A DNA stretch of 64,000 nt from Larkinella sp049445795 (GTDB lineage: Bacteria; Bacteroidota; Bacteroidia; Cytophagales; Spirosomataceae), in assembly GCF_049445795.1 (NCBI RefSeq), contig NZ_JBMSDT010000013.1, positions 124,001 to 188,000 of the forward strand, given 5' to 3'. Within the stretch, counting starts at the first letter, position 1, and each line of letters opens with the position of its first letter. The translations under genes were made by a program, and so were the position numbers. The notes under the pieces were generated by a model that had not been told where the DNA came from, did no database searches, and saw only the letters and a program-made list of their open reading frames with translations. Positions 49,107 through 58,561 of the stretch are shown here, piece by piece.

Positions 49107-50489
49107 TTATTTTCCTCGTCCCTGCACCATGACCCGAACCGTCTGAACGATGAGCCAGACATCGGTCGAGAAAGAGACATTTTGCAAATACTCCAGGTCA
49201 TACCACAGGCGCTGCACCATCTCCTCCACATTTTCGGCATAACCGAACTTAATCTGCCCGATGGACGTAATCCCCGGTTTAACCATCAACAAATACTTAT
49301 ATTCCGGCGATTTTTCAATGATCTGATCAATGAAATACTGCCGTTCCGGACGCGGCCCTACCACCGACATATCGCCTTTCAGCACATTGTAAAACTGCGG
49401 TAACTCGTCCAGCCGGGTTTTTCGCATGAATTTCCCCCAGGGTGTGATCCGCTCGTCGTTATCCCCCGACGAAAGCGCTGGACCGCAGCGTTCGGCATCG
49501 GGATACATGCTGCGGAATTTATGAATGTGAAACGGCCGTCCCCATTTCCCGATCCGTTCCTGCGAGTAAAAAACCGGCCCTTTCGAGCTGAGTTTCGTTA
49601 TCAGCGCCACCAGCAGAAAAACCGGGGCTCCGAAAGCCAGCACACTGGCCGAAAACACAATGTCGAATGCCCGCTTGAACACATTCACCTGCAAGTCATC
49701 GAGGTAATGCGTCGACATGCTGATCACGGGCTGAACATCGTGGTACTCGACCGTGACGCCTTTCGTCAGGAAGCCCTTAAAATCCACAATCAGTTTGACC
49801 TGATAACTGGCTTCCTCCGAAAAATTCATGATTTCGCGCAGTTGTTCGGTTTGGATGTAGGGCAAGCAGCAGTACACGCAGTCAATTTCGTTCCGAATGA
49901 TGTATTCCTTCAGGTAGCTGTAATCACCCCGCAGGGAAGCCGCATTTTCGGGCGTTAGTTTATCGAAATACCCGTAAAACTTGAATCCGATTTCCGGATA
50001 CATCTGGTAAAACGTCTGAATGCTGCGGGAAAGCGGGCCGTAGCCAACCACCACAAACCGCCGGGTGTTGTATCCCATTGCCCGGTAGGTCTTCAGCAAA
50101 ATCAACACTACGGCGCGCCAGAGCGACCCGGCACACAGAAACAGCACGTATGTCAGCAGCAGGTGTTCGCGGGAATACGAAAAACCGCCTTTCGTAAATA
50201 CCCAGAAAACCGACACCAGCGCAATGTGCAAACCAATCAATTTGGCCAGGCCGACCAGCAGGTTCTGGATCGTGAAAGTCAGGCGGGAAAAATTGTACGG
50301 TTTGTTCAGGATCAGGATTAAGAGCCAGGCGGCATTGATGAACCAGAACAGATTGACGTAAGGCTCGTTAAAAAGCGACTCGGTCGAACCAAATTTCAGA
50401 CGATAGGCCAGGGCAAAACAGATATCCAGGAAAACGATATCCATTGTTGCACTAAACGGACGCAGTAAGAATGAAAACCGGTGTTTCAT
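49107..50489 (-). CDS. polyprenyl-phosphate sugar phosphotransferase (priming glycosyltransferase)
   Basis: A 460-residue membrane protein of the undecaprenyl-phosphate glucose/galactose phosphotransferase type that starts repeat-unit synthesis. Five membrane helices in the N-terminal half, a CoA-binding-like domain about 140-250 (VVVGYGPLSRSIQTFYQMYP), and the C-terminal catalytic domain: KRAFDIVFSASVLAFGAPVF, ERIGKWGRPFHIHKFRSM, then TRLDELPQFYNVLKGDMS and GPRPERQYF. The start ATG at 50489 (MKHRFSFLLRP) is preferred over a TTG two codons upstream. The added sugar is not determined. Confidence 0.93.
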   Translation of the reverse strand: MKHRFSFLLRPFSATMDIVFLDICFALAYRLKFGSTESLFNEPYVNLFWFINAAWLLILILNKPYNFSRLTFTIQNLLVGLAKLIGLHIALVSVFWVFTKGGFSYSREHLLLTYVLFLCAGSLWRAVVLILLKTYRAMGYNTRRFVVVGYGPLSRSIQTFYQMYPEIGFKFYGYFDKLTPENAASLRGDYSYLKEYIIRNEIDCVYCCLPYIQTEQLREIMNFSEEASYQVKLIVDFKGFLTKGVTVEYHDVQPVISMSTHYLDDLQVNVFKRAFDIVFSASVLAFGAPVFLLVALITKLSSKGPVFYSQERIGKWGRPFHIHKFRSMYPDAERCGPALSSGDNDERITPWGKFMRKTRLDELPQFYNVLKGDMSVVGPRPERQYFIDQIIEKSPEYKYLLMVKPGITSIGQIKFGYAENVEEMVQRLWYDLEYLQNVSFSTDVWLIVQTVRVMVQGRGK

Positions 50490-50769
50490 GGACAATTCGT
50501 TCGGAACAGCGGCTACCCGGATAGGCTACTAACTTGCCATTCTGATCCCCCTCGCTTGAATTCGTGATCAATAAAATAAGGACTTATTATAAAAAGACGG
50601 GCCGGTCAGCCGACTTCTCTCCATAACTTCAAGTTCACCTTATTTGTACGATATTCAGCCGAAAATTATTGAAAAATACAGCATTATTTATCCTAAGGGC
50701 AAACCGCTTACCAAATTCTTGCTATAGTTCTATTTAATAATCAGATCTTTACAAGATTTTATACTTTAC

Positions 50770-51885
50770 CTACCATTCGGTAAGTTTGGCTGAAACAAAC
50801 TGTTCAAATGCCTGTTGGAAATTGGCACGACTGAATCCTTCGGCGTGCTGGCGGATCAATACCGGGTCGAATTGGTCGGCATTTTGTTCGAATCGCCGGA
50901 CACATTCCCGAAGCGAAGTAACCTCCTGCCGGTTGAAAAATAAGCCGGTTTTTTGATCGATAACCGACTCCCGAACTCCCCCTTTTCCGAAAGCCAGCAC
51001 CGGTGTTCCGCAGGCCTGCGCTTCGACGGGCGTAATCCCGAAGTCTTCTTCGGCGGCAAAGATAAACGCTTTTGCCTTTTGCATGTACAAGGTGAGCGAA
51101 TTGTTGGGCTGAAAACCGACCAATTCAATGTTGGGCGTGGCCAGCCGTTTGATCTTGTCGAAATCGGGACCGTCGCCAACCACCACCAGCCGTTTGTCGG
51201 GCATGGCCGCGAAAGCTTCAACGATCAAGTTGATTTTTTTGTATGGCACCATCCGCGACGCCGTAAGGTAGTAGTTGTCTTTCCGGGCGTCAAGTGTAAA
51301 CAGCTCCGTATCGACAGGGGGATATATAACGTGGGCGTCGCGGCCGTACACCTTGCGAATCCGCCGGGCGATGTAGCGGGAGTTAGCCACAAAATAATCG
51401 ACTCGCTGGGCCGACTGGTAATCCCAGAGCCGGATGTAGTGTAGAATCAGCTTGGCAACCGCGCCACTCAAGCCGGTTTTCAGGCCGCTTTCGTTCAGGT
51501 ACTGGTGGTACAGGTCCCAGGCGTAGCGCATGGGCGAGTGGCAATAGCAGATGTGAAGCTGGTTGGGGCCGGTCAGCACGCCTTTCGCTACGGCATGGCT
51601 GCTCGACAGGATAACATCGTAGGCGCTGAGGTCGAACTGCTCGACGGCCAGCGGCATCAGCGGCAGGTAAGAGCGGTATTTGGACTTCGCCCAGGGCAGT
51701 TTCTGGATAAAGCTCGTCGTGGCCCGTTTGCCCTGCACGAGCGGGCGCTGCGCGTCGGGCAGGTAATCGACCAGCGTAAACAGGTCGCTTTGCGGGTAGA
51801 GCGCCAGCATCTGTTCGACCACACTTTCCGAACCGGCAAAGGTGACCAACCATTCATGAACCAGCGCGATCTTTTTATCAAGCAT
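50770..51885 (-). CDS. glycosyltransferase family 4 protein
   Basis: A 371-residue GT-B glycosyltransferase. Start at 51885 (MLDKKIALVHEWLVTFAGSE). C-terminal donor domain with SRMVPYKKINLIVEAF, VVVGDGPDFDKIKRLA, and the nucleotide-sugar motif FAAEEDFGITPVEAQACGTP (E-x7-E pattern). Cytoplasmic, membrane-associated; adds one sugar of the repeat unit. The spacer to the next gene downstream (50490-50769) is AT-rich with no coding sign and no clear promoter. Confidence 0.93.
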   Translation of the reverse strand: MLDKKIALVHEWLVTFAGSESVVEQMLALYPQSDLFTLVDYLPDAQRPLVQGKRATTSFIQKLPWAKSKYRSYLPLMPLAVEQFDLSAYDVILSSSHAVAKGVLTGPNQLHICYCHSPMRYAWDLYHQYLNESGLKTGLSGAVAKLILHYIRLWDYQSAQRVDYFVANSRYIARRIRKVYGRDAHVIYPPVDTELFTLDARKDNYYLTASRMVPYKKINLIVEAFAAMPDKRLVVVGDGPDFDKIKRLATPNIELVGFQPNNSLTLYMQKAKAFIFAAEEDFGITPVEAQACGTPVLAFGKGGVRESVIDQKTGLFFNRQEVTSLRECVRRFEQNADQFDPVLIRQHAEGFSRANFQQAFEQFVSAKLTEW

Positions 51886-51888
51886 GCT

Positions 51889-51971
51889 TAGACAAGAGAA
51901 GTGAGACAAGAGACAAGAGACCTGAAAAGCAGGGGTTACATTGCCGCTCGTCCAGCGTCCCTTGTCTTAGG
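51889..51971. repeat. iterated-word spacer (AGACAAGAGA type)
   Basis: Between the two glycosyltransferase genes: repeated AGACAAGAGA words (51889-51922) and, about 35 bases later, CCTTGTCTTAGG, partly complementary. Same words as the nuoG-nuoH spacer; here the hairpin is weaker. Confidence 0.6.
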
Positions 51972-51972
51972 C

Positions 51973-53052
51973 CTAGTGTCTTTGGTGTAATTCTGAAATA
52001 ATCCCGGCGAGTTTTTGGGCCGATCGGTCCCAGCTAAAGTGTTCGACCCGGCTGCGGCCTTTCTCGACCAGACTTCGCCGGAGATTTTCGTCGCTGTATA
52101 GCTTGATTAGTCCGTCACGGATGCTGCCGATGTCGTAGGGATCGACGTAGACGCTGGCATCTGCGCAGACTTCGGGCAGGCTCGTCGTATCGGACACCAG
52201 CGTGGCGCAGCCGCACGACATGGCTTCGAGCGGAGGAATGCCGAAGCCTTCGAAATACGACGGATAGGCGAAAAACAGCGCGTGCTGGTACAGATTGACC
52301 AGTTGTTCGTCGCTGACGTAGCCCGTGAAAATGATGGACGGGTCATTCTCGATCAACTCTTTCAACCCCGTGTCGGCAAATACTTTATGGGCAGCCCCGA
52401 CAATCACCAGCCTGGCATCCGAAAAGTTGGCTTGCTGAAACGCCTGGATCAGCCCCTTGAAGTTTTTGCGCGGATCGAGTGATGAAACCGCCAGGATGTA
52501 TTTGCCGTATTGATTTTCGCCTTTGACGGCGGGTGGATACCGGAAAATGTCCGAAATACTCGGGTAGATAATGTCCAGCGCCGACTTCGGAACGTGGTAA
52601 AACTGATGTAAGTCGTTCAGAGAATACTCGCTGATGGTCAGAACTTTATGCGCCGACTTGACAATGCGGGGCACCGTAAAGTTATAAAGCATTGAAAACT
52701 TTTTTGAGAACCATTCCGGGTGGCGGTGAAACGACAGGTCCAATACCGTCACAATCTTGTTACTGTATACGATCGGGGCGGTATTGCAGAGGTTCAGCAG
52801 CAGGGGGCTTCCCTGTGTCCGGAGGTACATCGGCATTTCGATCTGTTCCCAGATATAGCCTTTGCTGCGTCCGTAAACCGTGGCACCCAGATCGTTTGCA
52901 ATGTCGTTTTGCAGAATATTATGCGGAGTTAAAAACGTAATATCGGGAAGAAGTTTCCGGAGTCGCATCCCGAGTTCGATCCCGACGCGTTGCGTGCCCG
53001 TAATGGGCTGCGTCAGAAACCGGGCATTGACTACAACTGATTTATGATTCAT
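51973..53052 (-). CDS. glycosyltransferase family 4 protein
   Basis: A 359-residue GT4-type transferase. N-terminal acceptor part begins KSVVVNARFLTQPITGTQRV; the donor part contains ILAVSSLDPRKNFKGLIQAF and AYPSYFEGFGIPPLEAMSCG, followed by VSDTTSLPEVC, a common mannosyltransferase-style pattern. Acceptor and linkage unknown. Second glycosyltransferase from the 5' side of this segment of the cluster. Confidence 0.93.
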   Translation of the reverse strand: MNHKSVVVNARFLTQPITGTQRVGIELGMRLRKLLPDITFLTPHNILQNDIANDLGATVYGRSKGYIWEQIEMPMYLRTQGSPLLLNLCNTAPIVYSNKIVTVLDLSFHRHPEWFSKKFSMLYNFTVPRIVKSAHKVLTISEYSLNDLHQFYHVPKSALDIIYPSISDIFRYPPAVKGENQYGKYILAVSSLDPRKNFKGLIQAFQQANFSDARLVIVGAAHKVFADTGLKELIENDPSIIFTGYVSDEQLVNLYQHALFFAYPSYFEGFGIPPLEAMSCGCATLVSDTTSLPEVCADASVYVDPYDIGSIRDGLIKLYSDENLRRSLVEKGRSRVEHFSWDRSAQKLAGIISELHQRH

Positions 53053-53172
53053 ACAGAAAAAATTGAGCGGCTGTAAAGTTAGTGGTTGCTTTCCACACTC
53101 TGATAACCGTAGACAAATGAAGAAAAAGACCCAACCATCGACCAGATTAGCCTTTCATAGGTTGTCTCTTGT

Positions 53173-54456
53173 CTAACTATCTACTATACTAACCGCAGCG
53201 TTCACTTGTTTAGTATCGAAATTTCGTTTGAGGATGTAAAGGCACAGCGCAATCACCAGCGGCAGCGCATTGGAAGGCGACGTAATCCGGTGTTCGGTGA
53301 AGCTCATCACCGACAGATTGAAATACGAAACCAGCAGAAATTTTTGCACAATGCTTTCGGGACCTTTCTTCAAATATCGGTATAACGCGTACCAGAAGAC
53401 CAGAAAAATTGCCAGCCCCACCAGTCCTTGTTCGCCCAAAATGTGCAGGTAGGAGTGGTGAGCGTGGGCGTCGTTAAATTCTTTCTTCGGCTGGTCATTG
53501 AGACTCAGCACGTACGGAATACCTTTATACCGCAGCGGAATGTCGTTGACCGAGCCAAAACCGGTGCCGATCAGGGGCGAATGCAGGAAACAATCGACCG
53601 CCCGGGGCCAGGTTTCGACCGCCCGGATGGCAATGTTGGCCGATTTGGTACTGACTTCGCCAAACAGCGGAGAAATGTAGGTGCTGGCCCCCGCTTCGCT
53701 CAGGTCGGCATCACGGACGTAAAGATCATACAACGGATAGGTGTACGACAACACCGCGCACTGCACGGCTACAATGCCGAAAAGTGCCAACCGGATCAGG
53801 TACGCTCGGTTGGTCCGGTCGAAAAAATAAAACGCAAAACCGGCTACCAACCCCAGAATGGAACCCCGTGAAGTTGTGGCTACCAGAAAAACGAAGTTGA
53901 TCAGGATCAGCAGCAGCCATTTTCGTTTGCGTTCCTGCCAATACAGGACAATGTTCAGTGACAGCACAATGCTGATAAAACCGCCCGCGCCGTTGGTGCT
54001 TTTGAAAAAACCGTGGAAAAAGTATTCCGGATTGGTCCAGTCATAGAGGGCTGCAAACCGGGAGAAGGCCAGATTCAGGGCAAAGGCGATGCCGTTGATG
54101 AGTGTTGCAAAAACCAGAAACCGCTTGAAAAGCCGGTCGACGGGAATGTTATAGGAGAAAAAGAAAACCAGTAGCAGCGGCAGGTACGAAATGATGAAAT
54201 TGCCGTCGTAGCGGTAAAAACCAAAATTCCAGAGCGAAGGCGGGTAATAAATCAGCACCCCGGCCAGCGAATACAGAAAATAAATATAGAGGTAGTAGAT
54301 GAACCGGGGAATGACCAAAACCGTGTGTCGGAGCAGCAAATACGGCAGCACCGCCAGCGCCAGAATCGATGGCAGCGGGCTGATAAAGATCAGGTTCGTG
54401 ACGGTCCCGAACAAACCGATCAGCAGGGCGATATAGAGCAGGGTACTGATTCTCAT
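53173..54456 (-). CDS. O-antigen ligase-like/Wzy-type polymerase
   Basis: A 427-residue membrane protein with about ten to twelve hydrophobic helices and a large periplasmic loop (about 230-330) containing PLIGTGFGSVNDIPLRY and AHAHHSYLHILGEQGL, the conserved His region of the Wzy/WaaL/O-antigen ligase superfamily. It probably polymerises repeat units outside the cytoplasmic membrane. The start overlaps the stop of the upstream glycosyltransferase gene by 4 bases (54453-54456), indicating co-translation. Sequence conservation in this family is low, so Wzy versus ligase is not decided. Confidence 0.85.
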   Translation of the reverse strand: MRISTLLYIALLIGLFGTVTNLIFISPLPSILALAVLPYLLLRHTVLVIPRFIYYLYIYFLYSLAGVLIYYPPSLWNFGFYRYDGNFIISYLPLLLVFFFSYNIPVDRLFKRFLVFATLINGIAFALNLAFSRFAALYDWTNPEYFFHGFFKSTNGAGGFISIVLSLNIVLYWQERKRKWLLLILINFVFLVATTSRGSILGLVAGFAFYFFDRTNRAYLIRLALFGIVAVQCAVLSYTYPLYDLYVRDADLSEAGASTYISPLFGEVSTKSANIAIRAVETWPRAVDCFLHSPLIGTGFGSVNDIPLRYKGIPYVLSLNDQPKKEFNDAHAHHSYLHILGEQGLVGLAIFLVFWYALYRYLKKGPESIVQKFLLVSYFNLSVMSFTEHRITSPSNALPLVIALCLYILKRNFDTKQVNAAVSIVDS

Positions 54457-55193
54457 CGCACGCGGCCGGTTAGTCGTTTGGTGAATACGTTTAATTTATC
54501 TTTATAAAGCCAGGTCAGGTATTGCCGGCGCGTCAGCATTCCCTTTTCGTACCATAAATGCAGATTCTCCCAGACGGCTTCCGGTCGGTGGGAAGCCCCG
54601 CCCTGCCGAAAGTTACTGAGAATGACGTTAAGGGAAATAAATGGAACCTGATTTTGACGAAACCGCAGCATCAACTCGTAGTCGCTCACGTACCGGTATT
54701 GCTCCGAAAACAAACCGTACTGCTGGTAAAACGAAGCCGGTACAAAGCAGGTCGGGTGTTCGATATTGCCCTTCGGAAGCTGGCTGGCGTACGTCTGAAT
54801 CAGAAACGCTTCCTGATCATCCACAAACGTCCGCTGAATACCGTGGAAAACCGCCGGGCCGGATTGCTGGTAGGCGCTAACCACGCGCTCGACAGCGTCG
54901 GATTCGTACCAGTCGTCGCTATTGATGATTCCGATCAACTCGCCGGTTGCCAGCCGGATGCCCTTGTTCATGGCGTTGTAAATACCGGTGTCGGGTTCGG
55001 AAATGTACCGGATTTTGGCCGGAAACTGCCGCGCATACCGCTCGATGATGGCCACGGTCTGGTCAGTCGATTTCCCATCAACCAAAATATATTCGATCCG
55101 ATCATGCGTCTGATTCAGAACGGATTGAATGGTTTGTTCGATGTGTTTCTGGCTGTTGTAACTGACCGTGATGATGGAAACCAGGGGCGGCAT
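54453..55193 (-). CDS. glycosyltransferase family 2 protein
   Basis: A 246-residue GT-A fold enzyme: MPPLVSIITVSYNSQKHIEQ at the N terminus, EYILVDGKSTDQTVAII, GIYNAMNKGIRLATGELIGI, and the INSDDWY metal motif (about 91-97). ATG at 55193 is preferred over a TTG four codons upstream. Overlaps the polymerase gene by 4 bases. Sugar unknown. Confidence 0.92.
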   Translation of the reverse strand: MPPLVSIITVSYNSQKHIEQTIQSVLNQTHDRIEYILVDGKSTDQTVAIIERYARQFPAKIRYISEPDTGIYNAMNKGIRLATGELIGIINSDDWYESDAVERVVSAYQQSGPAVFHGIQRTFVDDQEAFLIQTYASQLPKGNIEHPTCFVPASFYQQYGLFSEQYRYVSDYELMLRFRQNQVPFISLNVILSNFRQGGASHRPEAVWENLHLWYEKGMLTRRQYLTWLYKDKLNVFTKRLTGRVR

Positions 55194-55239
55194 AGGCGAA
55201 TCCAACGAAGGGCGTCAAAAAAACAAATAAACGGGCCGC

Positions 55240-56154
55240 TTAAAACGGTTCGGTCGTTTGGGTTCGGGTGTTAAAAACCGGCAGTCCCCGGATGATGGTA
55301 ACCCGGTCGTCACCGGTTGCGTAAGTCAGGTTGCCGTTCGGGTCGCGGGCTTCCCGAAACTTGGAGTAAACGTACCCTTCAGCGGCCGTGAGCGGTTTTA
55401 AAACTCCTAACTGGCTATTTTTTACAAAGTAAGCATTCAGGCCGACACTGTTGCAACCCACCAGCGAATACCCTTTTTCAGCGGCCAGATCGCAGAGGGC
55501 CGCCAGCGATGTTCCGAAATACAAATGGCTGTAGTGGGCCTTGCTGCGCACGAAATCCGGCTGGTAAGGCACCGTAATGGCCCGTTCGGCCCCGAACAGG
55601 CTGTTGTATTCAACGATAACAATATCCGGGTCCACCACCTGGATGGCTTTCCAGACCCAGTAATCATTCCCGTCGATGTCGATACTCAGTAACCCCAACG
55701 GCCCGGCAAAACCGTTGTCGGCCAGGAGCACGTTGATATTTTCGGCGGTGATGAAAGATTGTTTCGCAATCAGGTGGTGTTGCCAGAAAAACGGATCGGC
55801 CTGAATGTAGGCGATATTCTGTGGGCTGCCGTCGAGTACCAGGCCCTTCCAGTTGTTGTTGATCAGCAAAAAACGCGTGTTGGACTCCACGTAGGTCTCC
55901 ACCCCGAATTCGACAAAACTATGTGAACGAATAGCCGCCGTTTTGATCAGGTATTGAATGATGCCATCGTCGCCGTATTGCGAAAAAACTTTGTATTCCG
56001 CATCCTGAAGGGAATGAACCGTCTGGAGTTGCATCGAAAGAAGCTTCCCCAGCAGAACGCGGTTGTCGTAGACTTCCTGCCGCGTTTGTTGCAACAGGCT
56101 CGAAAAAAACTGGATTTTCCTAAGGATTTTCCCAATCATAATCCTGAAACGCAT
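55240..56154 (-). CDS. FkbM-like methyltransferase-type protein
   Basis: A 304-residue protein with a basic, helical N terminus (about 1-50) and a Rossmann-like domain: SFVEFGVETYVESNTRFLL, KGLVLDGSPQNIAYIQAD and GLLSIDIDGNDYWVWKAIQV resemble FkbM-type SAM-dependent methyltransferases, with the acidic SIDIDGND stretch in place of the usual motif. It could decorate a sugar of the repeat unit. The assignment is tentative. A TAnnTTTG element on the minus strand at 56211-56218 lies 57 bases upstream. Confidence 0.65.
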   Translation of the reverse strand: MRFRIMIGKILRKIQFFSSLLQQTRQEVYDNRVLLGKLLSMQLQTVHSLQDAEYKVFSQYGDDGIIQYLIKTAAIRSHSFVEFGVETYVESNTRFLLINNNWKGLVLDGSPQNIAYIQADPFFWQHHLIAKQSFITAENINVLLADNGFAGPLGLLSIDIDGNDYWVWKAIQVVDPDIVIVEYNSLFGAERAITVPYQPDFVRSKAHYSHLYFGTSLAALCDLAAEKGYSLVGCNSVGLNAYFVKNSQLGVLKPLTAAEGYVYSKFREARDPNGNLTYATGDDRVTIIRGLPVFNTRTQTTEPF

Positions 56155-56210
56155 CCTTTTTTATGAAAGGACTACGTGTTTATCGCTGGTTTTCATCATA
56201 AACGAACGGG

Positions 56211-56218
56211 CAAAGATA
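56211..56218 (-). promoter_or_regulatory. TAnnTTTG promoter element inside the polysaccharide cluster
   Basis: On the minus strand this reads TATCTTTG, a full match to TAnnTTTG, upstream of the FkbM-like gene. It suggests an internal transcription start. No clear -33 element is visible. Confidence 0.45.
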
Positions 56219-56280
56219 GAAAATTGCGGTTCGGCAGCGGTTTTATCCGGGAACAGTCTTCGTAAGCGGGCAAAAAGTTA

Positions 56281-57381
56281 CTATAAGCGCTGGTACAGGT
56301 CGAGGGTTTCCCGGACGGTTTTTTCCCACGAAAATTGAAGCAATTGCTGATGCCCCTGTTGACGAAGTGTCTGTCGCAGACGGGCATCCGTCAGCATCCG
56401 TTCGGTGGCCTGCTGCATGGAAACCGCATCGTCCGGATCAAAATAAAGGGCGGCCGAACCGGCAATTTCGGGTAGTGAACTCCGGTTGCTGAGCAGGATG
56501 GGGCAGTTGCAGGCAAAGGCTTCCAGCACCGGAATACCAAAGCCCTCATACAGTGAAGGAAAAACAAAGGCGAGCGCCCGGCTGTATAGTTGACGTAAAG
56601 TGGTATCCGTAATGGGTTTATGTTCAACGAGTTGAGTCACCATGAGTTCCTGCAGGATGGCAATTTCCCGGGGTGTAAAGGCTCCTCCACCCGCGCAGAC
56701 CAGCCGAACCTGATGGGCCCGGAGCAAGGGCGCAACCGCCCGGAGGAACGGCTCGAAATTCTTGTATATGCCGCGATTGCCCACAAACAACAGGTAAGGT
56801 GACTCGGTGGTCGTCTCAGGAGTAACCTGCTCAACCGACACTGATGAGCCCAGGTAAATCACCCGGATGCGCTCCGGCGGAATCCGGTAATAGTCGATCA
56901 AATCCCGTTTGGTGTTTTCCGAAATGGCAATGATGGCCGAGGCCCGGTTAACAATTTCTTTTTTCCAGGCCATGACCTGATGATCGGCGGCCAGTTCGGG
57001 AAAAACCGTGTGGTACTTTTCGTGAATCATATCCAGAAATGTTACCACAACGGGCCGTTTCCGGATGTGTTCGAGGAAATAAGGCTCGTAATAGGTGGCA
57101 TGGAAGACATCGTACGACCGAGTGCGCATCTCCAGCCGGTTGAAGGCTTTGTTGAGTTTGTAAATAAAGGGCTGGGTTCTGTGAAACGGCAGGTTCGGGA
57201 AGAAAGATACCGTCCCGAGTCCCTTTTCCTGCAAATGAGCATTATTAGAAACCAGGAGGGATAAGTGAGCCTGGTGGTCGGTCGGTTGCTGGTTGATACC
57301 GGCAATCAGTTCGCAGAAGTATCGGGAGATGCCGCCGTAATTTTGTTGAGAGAAGGTTTGGTGATCAAAAAAGATGTTCAT
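56281..57381 (-). CDS. glycosyltransferase family 4 protein
   Basis: A 366-residue GT4 transferase starting MNIFFDHQTFSQQNYGGISR at 57381, a common start for this subgroup; the frame is open five codons further to a TTG that overlaps the stop of the upstream gene. Donor domain: YLLFVGNRGIYKNFEPFLRA and VFPSLYEGFGIPVLEAFACN, then LSNRSSLPEIAGSAALYFDP. Acts in repeat-unit assembly; linkage not predictable. Starts 12 bases after the end of the nucleotide-sugar-transferase-like gene. Confidence 0.92.
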   Translation of the reverse strand: MNIFFDHQTFSQQNYGGISRYFCELIAGINQQPTDHQAHLSLLVSNNAHLQEKGLGTVSFFPNLPFHRTQPFIYKLNKAFNRLEMRTRSYDVFHATYYEPYFLEHIRKRPVVVTFLDMIHEKYHTVFPELAADHQVMAWKKEIVNRASAIIAISENTKRDLIDYYRIPPERIRVIYLGSSVSVEQVTPETTTESPYLLFVGNRGIYKNFEPFLRAVAPLLRAHQVRLVCAGGGAFTPREIAILQELMVTQLVEHKPITDTTLRQLYSRALAFVFPSLYEGFGIPVLEAFACNCPILLSNRSSLPEIAGSAALYFDPDDAVSMQQATERMLTDARLRQTLRQQGHQQLLQFSWEKTVRETLDLYQRL

Positions 57382-57392
57382 GCAGAGGTGTT

Positions 57393-58379
57393 TCAAGGAA
57401 GCAGATGCTTCTTGAACGTGGTTTTCATGTTTACCAGCCCGGTTTTCTTTTTTATTTCTTCCACCCGCCGTTTCAACCGGGTTAGTTTTCGAAAATAATT
57501 CTGTAAAGAATACTCCGTGGCCTGACGGTTTTCAATGATAAACCGTGGATGAACGATTTCGTTCAACGGTTGGACGGGTCTGTTTGAAAAAATCTCGTTG
57601 TTCTCCCGAGTATGAGTGGCGTCAATGCCGAAACCGATGTTTGAAATCAGGTTTTGGTTTGGATTGATACAGAGGCCGTTATGGGTCCAGATGGTGTAAC
57701 ACCACTGAAAATCCCAGGTATCGATCAGGCCGGCAAACGTGCCGTCGAATGACTCCGTCCAGAACTGCTGCACCTGCGGATCGGTGAAAATATCCGTGAT
57801 GAGCTTCTGGCTTTTGAAATCCGGGTAGGTCGTCATGTCCACGTCATAATTCGCCCAGGCCCGGCGCCAGGAGGCCCATCCCCAGACGTGACAGATCTTG
57901 GTGTAAAAATACGAGCCCTTCCCATACCACCGGCCGTTGTGCAGGTTGACGCCCCCGATGTGCATGATCGCCGTGTTGTCGCGGTGGTAGTGCAGGTTTT
58001 CGCGGCAGAAGGTAAAGAAAGTAGGGTCGGGCAGGCAGTCATCCTCCAGAATGATGCCCATTTCGACCTGCCGAAAAAACCAGGTAATGGCCGTACTGAC
58101 CGCCCGGCGACAGCCCAGGTTCTGCTCCTGCGTTAGTAGCTGAATCTGGCAGGGCCAGTCAACTTCGTCGAGCAAGGCCAGGCACTGCGCCACCCGCTCA
58201 GGATCGGTAGGGTGGTTGGGGCGAGGACCATCGATGGCCAAAAACAGTTCGCGGGGTTGAATTTGACGAATCCGTTCAAAAACCCGGCGGGCCAGCGCAG
58301 GGCGGTTAAACAAAATAAAAAGAACGGGCACGTCGAAGGGGGGAGGCACGTCAACTTGAGGAGCCGGGAGCGGTGTCAC
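57393..58379 (-). CDS. GT-A-like sugar transferase (first of tandem pair)
   Basis: A 328-residue GT-A-fold protein: DVPVLFILFNRPALARRVFE at the N terminus, LFLAIDGPRPNHP, NLGCRRAVSTAITWFF, and MGIILEDDCLPDPTFF with the acidic EDD metal motif. CHVWGWASWRRAW is a conserved aromatic block. Similar proteins are annotated as nucleotide-diphospho-sugar transferases; substrate unknown. The GTG at 58379 is the best start. It is closely similar to the gene at 58562-59482, even at DNA level in several stretches. Confidence 0.85.
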   Translation of the reverse strand: MTPLPAPQVDVPPPFDVPVLFILFNRPALARRVFERIRQIQPRELFLAIDGPRPNHPTDPERVAQCLALLDEVDWPCQIQLLTQEQNLGCRRAVSTAITWFFRQVEMGIILEDDCLPDPTFFTFCRENLHYHRDNTAIMHIGGVNLHNGRWYGKGSYFYTKICHVWGWASWRRAWANYDVDMTTYPDFKSQKLITDIFTDPQVQQFWTESFDGTFAGLIDTWDFQWCYTIWTHNGLCINPNQNLISNIGFGIDATHTRENNEIFSNRPVQPLNEIVHPRFIIENRQATEYSLQNYFRKLTRLKRRVEEIKKKTGLVNMKTTFKKHLLP

Positions 58380-58561
58380 TTTATCTTGCTAATTTTAGGC
58401 GATGGTAGTTACAAAATAAACAATAAAATTACCAAAAAAGGTGATCTCTTGTCTATTTTCAATAGGCTTCCAGTACCCCGACGACAGCTCACCGGTTACA
58501 GCTAATCGGAACTAAGAAAAATTAAATTCGAACCGGCAGCCGACGACCCATCTATGACCCC

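Noticed and set aside
49082..49240. N-terminal extension of the Wzi-like protein
   Set aside because: It overlaps the sugar transferase gene and lacks a signal peptide; the ATG at 49081 gives one.
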